Below are positions 16,819-25,848 of a stretch of 64,000 bases of DNA, one piece after another. Where the stretch lies: NCBI GenBank assembly GCA_044337705.1, contig JBIINB010000007.1, forward strand, positions 1 to 64,000, read 5' to 3'. A model generated the notes under the pieces. That model saw only the letters and a program-made list of their open reading frames with translations, did not search any database and had not been told where the DNA came from. Position 1 is the stretch's first letter. Each line of letters begins with the position of its first letter. Made by a program: the position numbers and the translations under genes. Origin of the DNA: JBEISR01 sp044337705 (GTDB lineage Bacteria; Planctomycetota; Planctomycetia; Pirellulales; Pirellulaceae).

Positions 16819-19029
16819 ATGCGGCCAACCAAACTCGTCTCCCACACGGCCCTGCGATCGATGCGAACCAGCCTTTTCGCGCTAGCCACCTGCGTGCCAT
16901 CGCTCGCCCTAGCCACCCAGCCTCCTTCAGCCCCCACCCCATCAGCTGCTCCGGTCGCCATGAAGATGACCCCCGAGATGCTTTGGGATTTGGGCCGCAT
17001 CGGGGAGGCGGCCACATCGCCCGACGGCAAGCAACTGGCCTACACGGTGACTCGCTATCAGCTGGCGGAAAACTCCGGCAGCTCCGATCTTCTTCTGGCC
17101 CCCATCGACGGCCCCAATCCTATCGAAGGCTTGTCCACCGGCCTGGGTACGGCGATGCGCACCGCCAGCAAAACTCGCTCGCTGCTCTCCGGCATCCCGG
17201 GACTCCAAGCGATCCAGTGGGTCGATCGTCCCGAAGGTCTTCGGCTGGTGTATCTGGCCCCAGGCAAGCTGAAGTCGACCGATCCTCAAGGTTGGTCGAT
17301 CAACCCAGAAACTGGGGAATCACGTCAGCTGACCGACATCGAAGGTGGCATCGGCAACCTGCGGTCGACACCCGACGGCAGTCGCCTGGCGTTCACACGC
17401 GATATCCCGCTGGACGCTACCCTAGCCACGCTGCACCCTGATCTGCCCAAGGCCGACGCCCGCATCATCGACAGCCTGATGTACCGGCATTGGAACGCCT
17501 GGCACGATGGCGCCTACAGCCATGTCCATGTCGCTCCCTGGAACGCCGATGGATCGATGGGACCGGCGATCGATCTGATGGAGGGGATGAAGGCCGATTG
17601 CCCGCTGCCGCCTTTGGCGGGAAGTGAGCATCTGCAATGGGCACCCGATGGTCGCCAGATCGCGATGGTGATCAAGCCGGTGGAACGGCCTGCCGAGTCG
17701 ACCGACAGCAGCATTTTTACCTGCGACCTTTCCGAACAACTCGACTCGGAAGGAAAACTGGTCGCCACGCCGCTGGTCAACCAGACTCCTGACAATCGCG
17801 GTTACGATGTCGACCCCACCTACTCCCCCGACGGCAAGTGGCTGGCCTGGATCGCGATGGAGCGACCGGGATTTGAGGCCGATCGCGCACGGATCATGGC
17901 AAGGCGACGATCGGATGGCAGCACCGCGGAGTGGACTTCCGGCTTCGATGCGTCGGCCCATAACCTCCGATGGAGCCCCTCAGGGGAGCGATTGGTATTT
18001 GACAGCGAGCAGCGGGGCACTCAGCAGATTTTTTCGATCGATGTCGCCAGCGGCCAACTGGAGCAGCAAACTCAGGGCCCTCACGACCTGCACACCGTCG
18101 AGGTTTTACACGATGGCAGTATCCTTGCCACCCAGCAGTCGATGGTCCGACCGGCGGAATTGGCGCTGATCGATCCGGCCGACGGCAAGATCCAAACGGT
18201 GACCGACGTCAACGGAGAGACCTTTCGCAAGCTGGCGTTGCCGACGGTGCAGGAGCGGTATGTGCCAGCTACGGACGGCCAGAAGATCCACAACTGGTTG
18301 ATTCTGCCCCCCGGATTCGATCCTCAGAAGAAATATCCGATGTTGGTGTTCTGTCAGGGAGGACCGCAGTCCCAGGTGGGTCAGTTTTTTTCCTATCGCT
18401 GGAATTTTCATCTGATGGCCGCCAAGGGGTACGTGGTGCTTGCGGTCAACCGGCGCGGGCTTCCCGGATTCGGGCAGGCATGGAACGATCAGATCAGCGG
18501 CGACTGGGGTGGTCAGGCGATGAAGGACATTCTTGCATCGACCGATGCCTTGCGGTCAGAACCTTTTATTGATGCCAAGCGAGTCGGCGCGGTGGGGGCC
18601 AGTTTTGGCGGCTACACCGTCTACTGGCTGATGGGCAACTCCGGCGATCGTTTTTCCGCGATGATTTCGCATTGCGGTGTGTTTGATCTGGAGTCGATGT
18701 ATGGGACGACGGAAGAGTTGTTCTTTGTGAATCATGATTTGGGCGGGCCCTACTGGTCCAGCGAATCGGTGCAGAGGAAGTACGATCAGTTTTCGCCGCA
18801 TCGATTCATCGGCAACTGGAAGACACCGCTGCTGGTGATTCATGGCGAGAAGGATTTTCGCGTCCCGGTCTCGCAGGGGATGGAAGCTTTTACAGCGGCG
18901 CAGGTGCAGGGTGTCCCCAGCCGGTTCCTTTATTTTCCGGGCGAGGGGCATTGGGTCACCAAACCGCAGAACAGCGTCCTCTGGCAGCGAGTCTTCTTCG
19001 ACTGGCTAAGTGAGCACCTGGGGGAGTGA
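16819..19029 (+). CDS. S9 family peptidase (prolyl oligopeptidase / acylaminoacyl-peptidase type)
   Basis: A 736-residue secreted serine peptidase. The ATG at 16819 (AAGGAG eleven bases upstream) gives an N-terminus with basic residues and a hydrophobic core SLFALATCVPSLALA; a later ATG at 16861 is possible. Residues of about 60-430 form a TolB/WD40-like beta-propeller (TSPDGKQLAYTV, YSPDGKWLAWIAM, WSPSGERLVFDSE). The alpha/beta-hydrolase domain holds the catalytic triad: S595 in GASFGGY, D679 in HGEKDFRVP and H711 in GEGHWV. The family removes di- or acyl-peptides and degrades short peptides in the periplasm. All catalytic residues are present and the length is normal, so it should be active. 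Confidence 0.9.
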   Translation: MRPTKLVSHTALRSMRTSLFALATCVPSLALATQPPSAPTPSAAPVAMKMTPEMLWDLGRIGEAATSPDGKQLAYTVTRYQLAENSGSSDLLLAPIDGPNPIEGLSTGLGTAMRTASKTRSLLSGIPGLQAIQWVDRPEGLRLVYLAPGKLKSTDPQGWSINPETGESRQLTDIEGGIGNLRSTPDGSRLAFTRDIPLDATLATLHPDLPKADARIIDSLMYRHWNAWHDGAYSHVHVAPWNADGSMGPAIDLMEGMKADCPLPPLAGSEHLQWAPDGRQIAMVIKPVERPAESTDSSIFTCDLSEQLDSEGKLVATPLVNQTPDNRGYDVDPTYSPDGKWLAWIAMERPGFEADRARIMARRRSDGSTAEWTSGFDASAHNLRWSPSGERLVFDSEQRGTQQIFSIDVASGQLEQQTQGPHDLHTVEVLHDGSILATQQSMVRPAELALIDPADGKIQTVTDVNGETFRKLALPTVQERYVPATDGQKIHNWLILPPGFDPQKKYPMLVFCQGGPQSQVGQFFSYRWNFHLMAAKGYVVLAVNRRGLPGFGQAWNDQISGDWGGQAMKDILASTDALRSEPFIDAKRVGAVGASFGGYTVYWLMGNSGDRFSAMISHCGVFDLESMYGTTEELFFVNHDLGGPYWSSESVQRKYDQFSPHRFIGNWKTPLLVIHGEKDFRVPVSQGMEAFTAAQVQGVPSRFLYFPGEGHWVTKPQNSVLWQRVFFDWLSEHLGE

Positions 19030-19034
19030 CTGTT

Positions 19035-19197
19035 CCTCTCCCATCAGCCGCAGCGCGATGACGTCCGGCTGGGTTGGGTCATCGATGTTTTGATAACCAC
19101 AAACCCAAGCTAGTATCTTGCGGCTGGCCGACTCCACCGCCTCTCCCATCAGCCACAGCGCGCGAGCGTCCGGTGGGGTGCGCCATCGACGTTCCAC
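19035..19197. repeat. Dispersed repeat, two copies 105 bp apart
   Basis: Copy 1 (19035-19093) and copy 2 (19140-19197) both begin cctctcccatcagcc and continue with cagcgcg, gcgtccgg or acgtccgg, and catcga.gtt. They lie between the S9 peptidase and the HIT-helicase gene. The element is non-coding; its antisense would read ALRLMGE, a common artefact in planctomycete annotation. Confidence 0.75.
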
Positions 19198-19309
19198 CGA
19201 AGCTGCTGGCTAGCTGACGGATGCTTGTGATTCGGTAAATGAAATAGATATCCCCACCGAAATCGTCACACACCACCAAATAGGCAATGTATCCTCTGTT
19301 TATACGACA

Positions 19310-22300
19310 ATGCGCATCGCAATCCGCGATGCGCTGGCACTCAAGAGATTCGCAAAAGAACGAGTCCCCATCGCCATGGTGTCTTCCCCTTTCGAATCGG
19401 TTTCGCGCGAAGATTGGCTTGCTGAAAACCAGCTTGCATTCGCCTTCTTCGACCGATTCCCCGTCAGTCCGGGGCATACGCTGGTTGTGACCAAACGAGT
19501 GATTCCCACCTGGTTCGATGCGACGATCGAGGAACAGCATGCACTGATGGAACTGGTCAACCAAGTGAAAGATCTCTTGGAAGAACGCTGCAGTCCACGG
19601 CCGGACGGTTTCAATGTCGGCTTCAACTGCGGGGAGGCAGCGGGTCAGACGGTGATGCATCTTCATCTCCATGTGATTCCGCGCTACCATGGCGATCTAC
19701 CCGATCCACGCGGGGGTGTCCGTCATGTCATCCCCTCTAAAGGCAACTACCTAGCCGATCGCTCTGGCACTTCCTCCGATCTAACTACACCGACGCAGAC
19801 ACTGCACCTTTCGACCGGTGCACCCGATTCCCCACTTTGGAATGCGATCGCGCCTCGTCTACCGACCGCTCATTCGGTCGATATCCTCGCATCCTTCGTC
19901 CAGCGATCGGGGCTGGAGGTGATAGAACGGCCGATCTTCAGCGCGCTGGAGAGAGGAACGAAGGTCCGGGTCCTGGTCAGCGACTACCTGACGATTTCGG
20001 ACCCGCTCGCTCTGCGTCGCCTGCTGGGATGGTCGCAGTCAGCCGAAGCAGACCGACTTGCTGGAACGCTGGAGTCGCGGTTGATTGAGATGACCAATCT
20101 GCCTGCGACTCTCGAGTCGTTTCATCCAAAGGCGTGGCGAATCATCGACGATCAGGAAGTCTGGATCGCCGTCGGTAGCAGCAATCTTTCCCGTGCCGCA
20201 TTGCAGACGGGGATTGAATGGAATCTGCTCGATCGATCCACCGATGCCGATCATGCCTCGCATCGTCAGTTCGACCTCGCCTATCAGTCGCTCTGGCAAC
20301 TCGCGACACCGCTCGATCCATCGATCATCGAGGCTTACGCCCTGCGAGCCCAGCGGACGGTCGATGAGGATCTACCACCTGAGGCGATCGATCCTCGCTC
20401 GGTGCCCGAGCCTCGTCCTTGGCAGCATGAAGCACTGGAGGCCCTGGCCGCGTTGCGGAAACGCGGAGACCGTCGGGCCTTGGTGGCGGTGGCCACCGGG
20501 ATGGGTAAGACGTGGCTGGCTGCTTTTGACACCAAGCAGTTCGGGCAGTCGATCGCCCCAAAGCGCCCTCGCGTTCTAGTGATCGCGCATCGCGCGCAGA
20601 TCCTGGCACAAGCAGAAGCTACCCTCTCCCGATTGCTCGATCATCTCTATGGCGATGGATCGACCACGTGGTATCTGGGAGACCAGCGTGATCTTTCCGG
20701 CCAACTGGTCGTCGCCTCCATCCAGAAGTTGGCCCGCCCGGAAGGACTTCTGGCTCTCGCTGGCCAGCATTTCGATTACGCGCTGGTCGACGAGGTGCAT
20801 CATGCGCATGCCCCAACCTATCGGCGAGTCCTTGCCCGCCTCTCCAGCGACTTTATCCTGGGCCTGACTGCAACGCCCGAACGATCCGATGGAGTCGATG
20901 TGGCATCGATTTTCGACGACAACTTGGTCTATCAAGCGACGATCGGGGATGGCATTGCGGAAGATGCTCTGGTGCCATTCCATTACGTCGGCCTGAAGGA
21001 TACCGTCGACTTTCGGCAGATCCCGTGGCGCAATGGACGGTTTGACCTCGAAGTGCTGGAGCGGCAGGTGGCGGCCAGCGAGCGAATGGAACGGTTGTGG
21101 GCCGCAATGCAGCAGCACCCAGCAAAGCGGACCATTCTTTTCTGCTGCTCCAAACGGCACGCGCTCTTTGCACGCAATTGGCTGGCCGCCCGCGGCCTGT
21201 CGACTGCGGCGGTCTTTTCAGGGAAGGGTAGCGATCCGTGCGGCCCCTCTCTGCAACGCCTATCCGACGGGCAACTCGATGCGATCTGCGCAGTCGACCT
21301 CTTCAACGAAGGGCTCGATCTTCCCGCCGTCGATCGCATCGTGATGCTGCGGCCTACCGAATCGAAGGTACTGTTCCTGCAACAACTAGGGCGAGGTCTG
21401 AGATCGAGTCCCGGTAAGTCGCGTCTGCTGGTGATCGACTTCGTTGGCAACCACCGCATCTTCGCGCAGCGCCTGGTCCATCTGCTGTCGCTTGGGGAGG
21501 CGGTGGCCACCCCAACGACGCTCCGCCAATGGCTCGATGGCCAGCCACCTCCCCTCCCTGAAGGCTGTCTGCTGGATGTCGAACTGGAGGCGCAGGACCT
21601 GCTCCGACAATTCCTGCCGCGCGGGGCCGTAGCCAGTCTCGAAATCTATCGCTCGATGCGTGAGGAACTGGGCCGACGACCACTTGCCAGTGAGCTACAG
21701 GTACGTGGCATACTCCTGCGCACACTGGCTGGAAAAACTGGTAGCTTCTTTGGGTTCGTTGCGGAAGAAGGCGATCTCACCAAGCCGCAGCTGAAGGTCG
21801 GTGAGCAGTTCGCAGGATGGCTGAGAACAGTAGAAACAACCAACCTCAACAAGTCATACAAAATGGTGGTACTGCGAGTATTGCTGGACCTGGGGAAGTT
21901 GTTTGAGCCAATTGAGGTGGCCGAGCTAGCCAAGGAGTGCCGAGAGTACCTGCAGCGCCATCCCATTTTACGCAAGGATCTTGAAGGGGAAGGGCATGCG
22001 ATCGACCATCACCAGGCCGATGACGCTGCGTGGGCCGAGTGGTGGGCGAAATGGCCAATTGATCGCTGGTGCACATCGACCAAGTCGGAGCCCTTTGCTT
22101 GGTTTCAGCGAGATGGCTCGCTATTTCGTTGGCGAGGCGACTGTCCTGTCGCGATGCGTCAGGCTCTGGAGTCGATGACCGAAGAGCTGGTCGACTGGCG
22201 TCTTCTCTCCTACATCCAAACCCGCCTGACGCGAACGCCTGCGTCGCAGACGGAATCTTTTGTTGGCAAGGTTTCGCATTCCAGCGGTCGCCCGATCCTG

Positions 22301-23110
22301 TTTCTACCAGATACCAACCAAGCTCCCGGTCGCCCGGTGGGTCCAATTCTCGTGACGCTGCCCGATGGAAAGGTATGGGAGTTCAAGTTGGTCAAGGTCG
22401 CGTGCAATGTGGCGAAACCTCTGGGAGAAAAAGAAAACAGTCTGGGAGATTTGCTTCAGCACTGGTTCGGCGAAATGGCGGGACTGCCGGGAACGAATTT
22501 CCAAGTCGAGTTCCAGCAGGTCGATGGCCAATGGCATGTGAAACCGCTGACTATGGAGTCAACAACTGGTTCGCCCAGTGATCTATCAGACGTGAAGGCA
22601 AGCCTTAGTCCCATTACGTTCGGTCATGCCGTAGCTCTCGACTCCCACTACAAGACGCATCTTCCTGTGTACGACCTGATCGCCAGCGCGGGTAGCTGGG
22701 GTCCATCCGGATCCCCACGCGAACTGGGATGGATGGAAGTACCGGGCTTGCCCTTGCACGAAGGGATGTTCGTCGCACGGGTCGCAGGGCGATCGATGGA
22801 GCCCAAAATCCCAGATGGCTCATGGTGCGTGTTTCGACCTGTTCCGGCAGGAAGCCGGCAGAACCGTTTGCTGCTGATTCAGGTAAACCAGCAGATCGAC
22901 CCGATGGACGGAGGTCGATACACCGTCAAACGCTATGTAAGCCAGAAAGAAAAAGTTACAGACTCCTGGCAACACGCCTCGATCCAGTTGCAGCCGCTGA
23001 ATCCTGACTACGCGGCAATCACGCTGACCCCCGATCAAACAGCCGACCTGCGGGTGCTGGGCGAATTCGTGATGGTGGTAACAGACAGTCCAGCACGCGA
23101 ACGCAAATGA
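19310..23110 (+). CDS. HIT-PLD nuclease-SF2 helicase-S24 peptidase fusion
   Basis: A 1266-residue multidomain protein. Order: HIT hydrolase (about 24-135; catalytic H117-L-H119-L-H121-V-I-P), PLD-like nuclease (about 170-345; H272-P-K274 and GSSNLS at 289-294), SF2 DEAD/DEAH helicase (about 368-720; Walker A ATGMGKT 395-401, DEVHH 494-498, TATPERSDG 520-528, motif VI QQLGRGLR 691-698), an alpha-helical DUF3427-type region (about 740-1110; NLNKSYKMVVLRVLLDLG), then a LexA/S24 peptidase-like domain (about 1120-1260) with S1162-M-E-P and K1207 in YTVKRY spaced like the Ser-Lys dyad. HIT-PLD-helicase proteins of the DUF3427 kind are known and suspected to act in nucleic-acid defence; the added S24 module suggests self-cleavage or a stress-triggered switch. 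ATG 19310 lacks a clear ribosome site; ATG 19376 (MVSSPFESV) starts closer to the HIT fold. It is alone in its transcription unit. Confidence 0.88.
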   Translation: MRIAIRDALALKRFAKERVPIAMVSSPFESVSREDWLAENQLAFAFFDRFPVSPGHTLVVTKRVIPTWFDATIEEQHALMELVNQVKDLLEERCSPRPDGFNVGFNCGEAAGQTVMHLHLHVIPRYHGDLPDPRGGVRHVIPSKGNYLADRSGTSSDLTTPTQTLHLSTGAPDSPLWNAIAPRLPTAHSVDILASFVQRSGLEVIERPIFSALERGTKVRVLVSDYLTISDPLALRRLLGWSQSAEADRLAGTLESRLIEMTNLPATLESFHPKAWRIIDDQEVWIAVGSSNLSRAALQTGIEWNLLDRSTDADHASHRQFDLAYQSLWQLATPLDPSIIEAYALRAQRTVDEDLPPEAIDPRSVPEPRPWQHEALEALAALRKRGDRRALVAVATGMGKTWLAAFDTKQFGQSIAPKRPRVLVIAHRAQILAQAEATLSRLLDHLYGDGSTTWYLGDQRDLSGQLVVASIQKLARPEGLLALAGQHFDYALVDEVHHAHAPTYRRVLARLSSDFILGLTATPERSDGVDVASIFDDNLVYQATIGDGIAEDALVPFHYVGLKDTVDFRQIPWRNGRFDLEVLERQVAASERMERLWAAMQQHPAKRTILFCCSKRHALFARNWLAARGLSTAAVFSGKGSDPCGPSLQRLSDGQLDAICAVDLFNEGLDLPAVDRIVMLRPTESKVLFLQQLGRGLRSSPGKSRLLVIDFVGNHRIFAQRLVHLLSLGEAVATPTTLRQWLDGQPPPLPEGCLLDVELEAQDLLRQFLPRGAVASLEIYRSMREELGRRPLASELQVRGILLRTLAGKTGSFFGFVAEEGDLTKPQLKVGEQFAGWLRTVETTNLNKSYKMVVLRVLLDLGKLFEPIEVAELAKECREYLQRHPILRKDLEGEGHAIDHHQADDAAWAEWWAKWPIDRWCTSTKSEPFAWFQRDGSLFRWRGDCPVAMRQALESMTEELVDWRLLSYIQTRLTRTPASQTESFVGKVSHSSGRPILFLPDTNQAPGRPVGPILVTLPDGKVWEFKLVKVACNVAKPLGEKENSLGDLLQHWFGEMAGLPGTNFQVEFQQVDGQWHVKPLTMESTTGSPSDLSDVKASLSPITFGHAVALDSHYKTHLPVYDLIASAGSWGPSGSPRELGWMEVPGLPLHEGMFVARVAGRSMEPKIPDGSWCVFRPVPAGSRQNRLLLIQVNQQIDPMDGGRYTVKRYVSQKEKVTDSWQHASIQLQPLNPDYAAITLTPDQTADLRVLGEFVMVVTDSPARERK

Positions 23111-23455
23111 TCGCCAGATGAATCCAAGTACAGCGCAGCTCGCCGGTCGTTCGCTGCAAAAATCCAAGCGGAACGGCGCAAGCCGGCCGGTCGGAGCGGC
23201 TTTATACGTTCCACCAGCGGCAGCAAAAGAACCCGGCTGCTTGCGCAGCTCGGCTAAAAAGATAAACAACACGGCAGCTTGCGCTAGCCGACTAGTCCAT
23301 CGAACGACGACGTCCAGAGTAAATGATCGCCAGATGGATCCAAGCACAGCGCAGCGCCGGTCGTTCGCTGCAAAAATCCAAGCGGAACGGCGCTAGCCGG
23401 CCGGTCGGGGCGGCGCAATGCCGTCCTACCAGTTGCAGCAAAAAAACCCAGCCGC
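23105..23455. repeat. Two copies of a ~140-bp repeat filling the gap between convergent genes
   Basis: Copy A (23105-about 23247) and copy B (23321-about 23462) share gatcgccagatg.atccaag, gccggtcgttcgctgcaaaa and atccaagcggaacggcgc, with a period of 216 bases. Copy A begins at the stop codon of the helicase gene (aaatga) and copy B ends on the stop codon of the WD40 gene on the other strand. No gene lies between them. Confidence 0.82.
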
Positions 23456-24451
23456 TCATGCGCTCAGATGGGTGATGCGCAGGTGATGGTCGTGATGAGA
23501 AGTGCAGACGCGGAAGCCATCCTGATGAAGATCCAGATCGCGCGCAATATTCGGAAGATTGAAGCGATGGATGGCGGTCTCCTTCTCGGCATTCCAGAAC
23601 AGCAGCATCCCACCGCTCGATCCACCACTGACCCCCATCACCGTTCCATCGGCCAGAAAACGCAGCCCCCACAGCACGCCACCAGTCACCCCTTCGGCTA
23701 CATGCGACTTGGTCACCTGGCCGCTTTCCAGATCGATACGTAGACACAGCGGTTCATGCACCGCCCCCAGCGGATTGGAAGACTTGTGCAACCCGCCAGC
23801 CACCAGCGTCTTCCCATCGGAAGAAACTGCCAGCGCCCGGACACCGCCAAAGTCGACCAGTTGGCCCCCATTAAAGCTGTGCAGCGCCTTGGCATCGATC
23901 GCCTTGACCTGCATCCGCGTCGTACGATCCCAGACGATCACGTTGCCCAAAAGATCGCCGCTGAGAATCTGAGTACCCGATGGATGATAGACTACCGAAT
24001 AAACATCGCGAGGATGCGCCTGCCAGCGATGAATCAGCTGCCCTGATTCCAGCTCCCACAATGCAATCGTCTTGTCGTTCCCGCAGGTCGCCAGCTCCTT
24101 GCCATCCGGCGACAGCGCAATCGCTCGCACCCATCCTTGATGGGCATCAACCTGCCGGTGCAAAGTGCACTTGTCCTCCGCGCTGGCCCACCAGATCAGT
24201 CGGCCATCGCAACCGCCCGAGAGAAAATACTGCCCCTGAGGCGTTCCACAAAGCGCATGGACCCAGCTTTCATGCCCCTGCATCACCAGGGGCTGTGGCT
24301 TTTCCTCCGCGAGATTCCATCGCTGCAGGGTGTTGTCTTCCGAGCTGGTGTAGGCCCAGCGTCCGGTGGGGCAAAAGCGAGCGGCCAGGAGGGGACGGGT
24401 GTAGGGCACCTGCAACCCCAGACGACTTTTGGCGATCTCCAAAGCTGTCAT
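23456..24451 (-). CDS. WD40-repeat protein
   Basis: A 331-residue protein made of about seven WD40 blades: LLAARFCPTGRWAYTSSEDN, ALCGTPQGQYFLSGGCDGRL, AIALSPDGKELATCGNDKTI, VVYHPSGTQILSGDLLGNVI, ALAVSSDGKTLVAGGLHKSS and others, each ending in W-type residues (LWELESG, VWDRTTR). There is no signal peptide, so it is probably a cytosolic scaffold. It is last in an operon with the DUF1549/DUF1553 and DUF1501 genes (57 bases from the latter), a grouping common in planctomycetes, where WD40 domains are often attached to DUF1549 proteins. No catalytic domain is seen. Confidence 0.85.
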   Translation of the reverse strand: MTALEIAKSRLGLQVPYTRPLLAARFCPTGRWAYTSSEDNTLQRWNLAEEKPQPLVMQGHESWVHALCGTPQGQYFLSGGCDGRLIWWASAEDKCTLHRQVDAHQGWVRAIALSPDGKELATCGNDKTIALWELESGQLIHRWQAHPRDVYSVVYHPSGTQILSGDLLGNVIVWDRTTRMQVKAIDAKALHSFNGGQLVDFGGVRALAVSSDGKTLVAGGLHKSSNPLGAVHEPLCLRIDLESGQVTKSHVAEGVTGGVLWGLRFLADGTVMGVSGGSSGGMLLFWNAEKETAIHRFNLPNIARDLDLHQDGFRVCTSHHDHHLRITHLSA

Positions 24452-24508
24452 CGCGAATTCGCCTCTTTCTCAAACTCTTTTCAAACCGCTTTGTACTTCC
24501 GCCTCCCG

Positions 24509-25792
24509 TCAGCTCAACACGCTCCAAACAGGCTGCGCTGCAGGATCACCCAGCGGCATATCGCGGCCATCGACATCGATCGATGCGGTGGAATCGACTC
24601 CCACCGCCTGCAGGTAGGTATGGAACAGCTCGCCATGGTCCACCTGGCCATCGATCACTTCGGTTCCCTGTTCGTTCGTCTTCCCATAGGCCGCACCTCG
24701 CTGCACCTTCGCCCCCGCCATGACGATGCTCCACGCCTTGCTCCAGTGATCCCGACCGTAGTAGAGATTGATATTGGGCGTCCGCCCGAACTCGCTGAGG
24801 ACCACCACCAGCGTCTTCTCCAACAGCCCCCGCGCTGCAAGATCTTCGATGAAGGTGGCAAAGGGGCGATCGAATTCCCCGAGCTGTTCCAGGTGGAATC
24901 CGAAGTTTTCGTTATGCGTATCGTAGTTGCTGTGCACCACCTGCAGGAACGATACCCCTTGCTCTAAAAGCCGCCTAGCCAGCAGGCAGTGCCGCCCGAA
25001 ATCATTGGTTCCATACCGCTCCTGATCGGCCTGCGACTCCTTGGTCACATCGAACGCATCTCGCTTTTCCATCAGCCTCTGCGCCTGCTCGAAGGAATGC
25101 GTGTAGGCTTCGGTCAGAGCCGTTCGGCGCTGCTGGAAGAACTGCTGGTTGAGCTGCTGGCGGACCTGATGCCGCCGCGCCTCAGTCGCGTCATCGATCT
25201 GCTGCGGCTTGACCGAGTAATTCGGCGGTGCGCCATTGCCCAGCACGATGCTGCTGAACTGCGGCCCAAGATAGGCGGCGTCGGCACTTCGCCCACCACC
25301 TCCTGATGGTGTGATCAGGATATGTCCCGGGAGCGGATTTTGCGGGTCGGCCAGCATCTTGGCCGATACCGCGCCGATCTGTGGATAATCGGCCGCAGGC
25401 GTCTGTCGACGCCCAGTCATCATCATGTAAGCCCCTTTGCCATGATCATCTTCGGCGGTGTTCACCCCGCGCATCAGGCAAAGATGATGCATCTGCTTGG
25501 CAGTGAAGGGGAGCAGTTCGCTGATATGAATCCCCGGCACGCTGGTTGGAATCGCGCGAAAGGGGCCTCCCGTCGTCGTCGATGGCTTGGGATCCCAGCT
25601 CTCCAGTTGGCTCAAGCCACCATGCAGGTTGAACACCACCACCCGATGGTCGCTCTGCTGGATCGACTGAGCGGCCCGGCCCTGGGTGACAGCCCCCAGC
25701 ATCCCGCCGATGGCGCCTCCCGCAAGCGTCCCCAAAAATTTCCGGCGTGCGTCGCGATGAGCCTGAGTCTGGCAAGCGTAACTGGCATGCAT
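24509..25792 (-). CDS. DUF1501 family protein (second copy), Tat-exported
   Basis: A 427-residue DUF1501 protein. The N-terminus has a twin-arginine-like signal ARRKFLGTLAGGAIGGMLGA at about residues 16-35. Landmarks: NLHGGLSQLESWDPKP, the LCLMRGVNTAEDDHGKGAYMMMTGR region, EQGVSFLQVVHSNYDTHNEN, and LSEFGRTPNINLYYGRDHW. AGGAG stands about eight bases before the ATG. It lies between the DUF1549/DUF1553 gene (56 bases upstream) and the WD40 gene, so all three are probably one transcript. It is a paralogue of the gene at 3764-5137, but the two differ in the regions around the putative active site. Confidence 0.87.
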   Translation of the reverse strand: MHASYACQTQAHRDARRKFLGTLAGGAIGGMLGAVTQGRAAQSIQQSDHRVVVFNLHGGLSQLESWDPKPSTTTGGPFRAIPTSVPGIHISELLPFTAKQMHHLCLMRGVNTAEDDHGKGAYMMMTGRRQTPAADYPQIGAVSAKMLADPQNPLPGHILITPSGGGGRSADAAYLGPQFSSIVLGNGAPPNYSVKPQQIDDATEARRHQVRQQLNQQFFQQRRTALTEAYTHSFEQAQRLMEKRDAFDVTKESQADQERYGTNDFGRHCLLARRLLEQGVSFLQVVHSNYDTHNENFGFHLEQLGEFDRPFATFIEDLAARGLLEKTLVVVLSEFGRTPNINLYYGRDHWSKAWSIVMAGAKVQRGAAYGKTNEQGTEVIDGQVDHGELFHTYLQAVGVDSTASIDVDGRDMPLGDPAAQPVWSVLS

Positions 25793-25848
25793 GGTGCATC
25801 ACTCCTGAAGATTCCCGAATCGCGCCATCGCGAAGACTGTATCACTCA

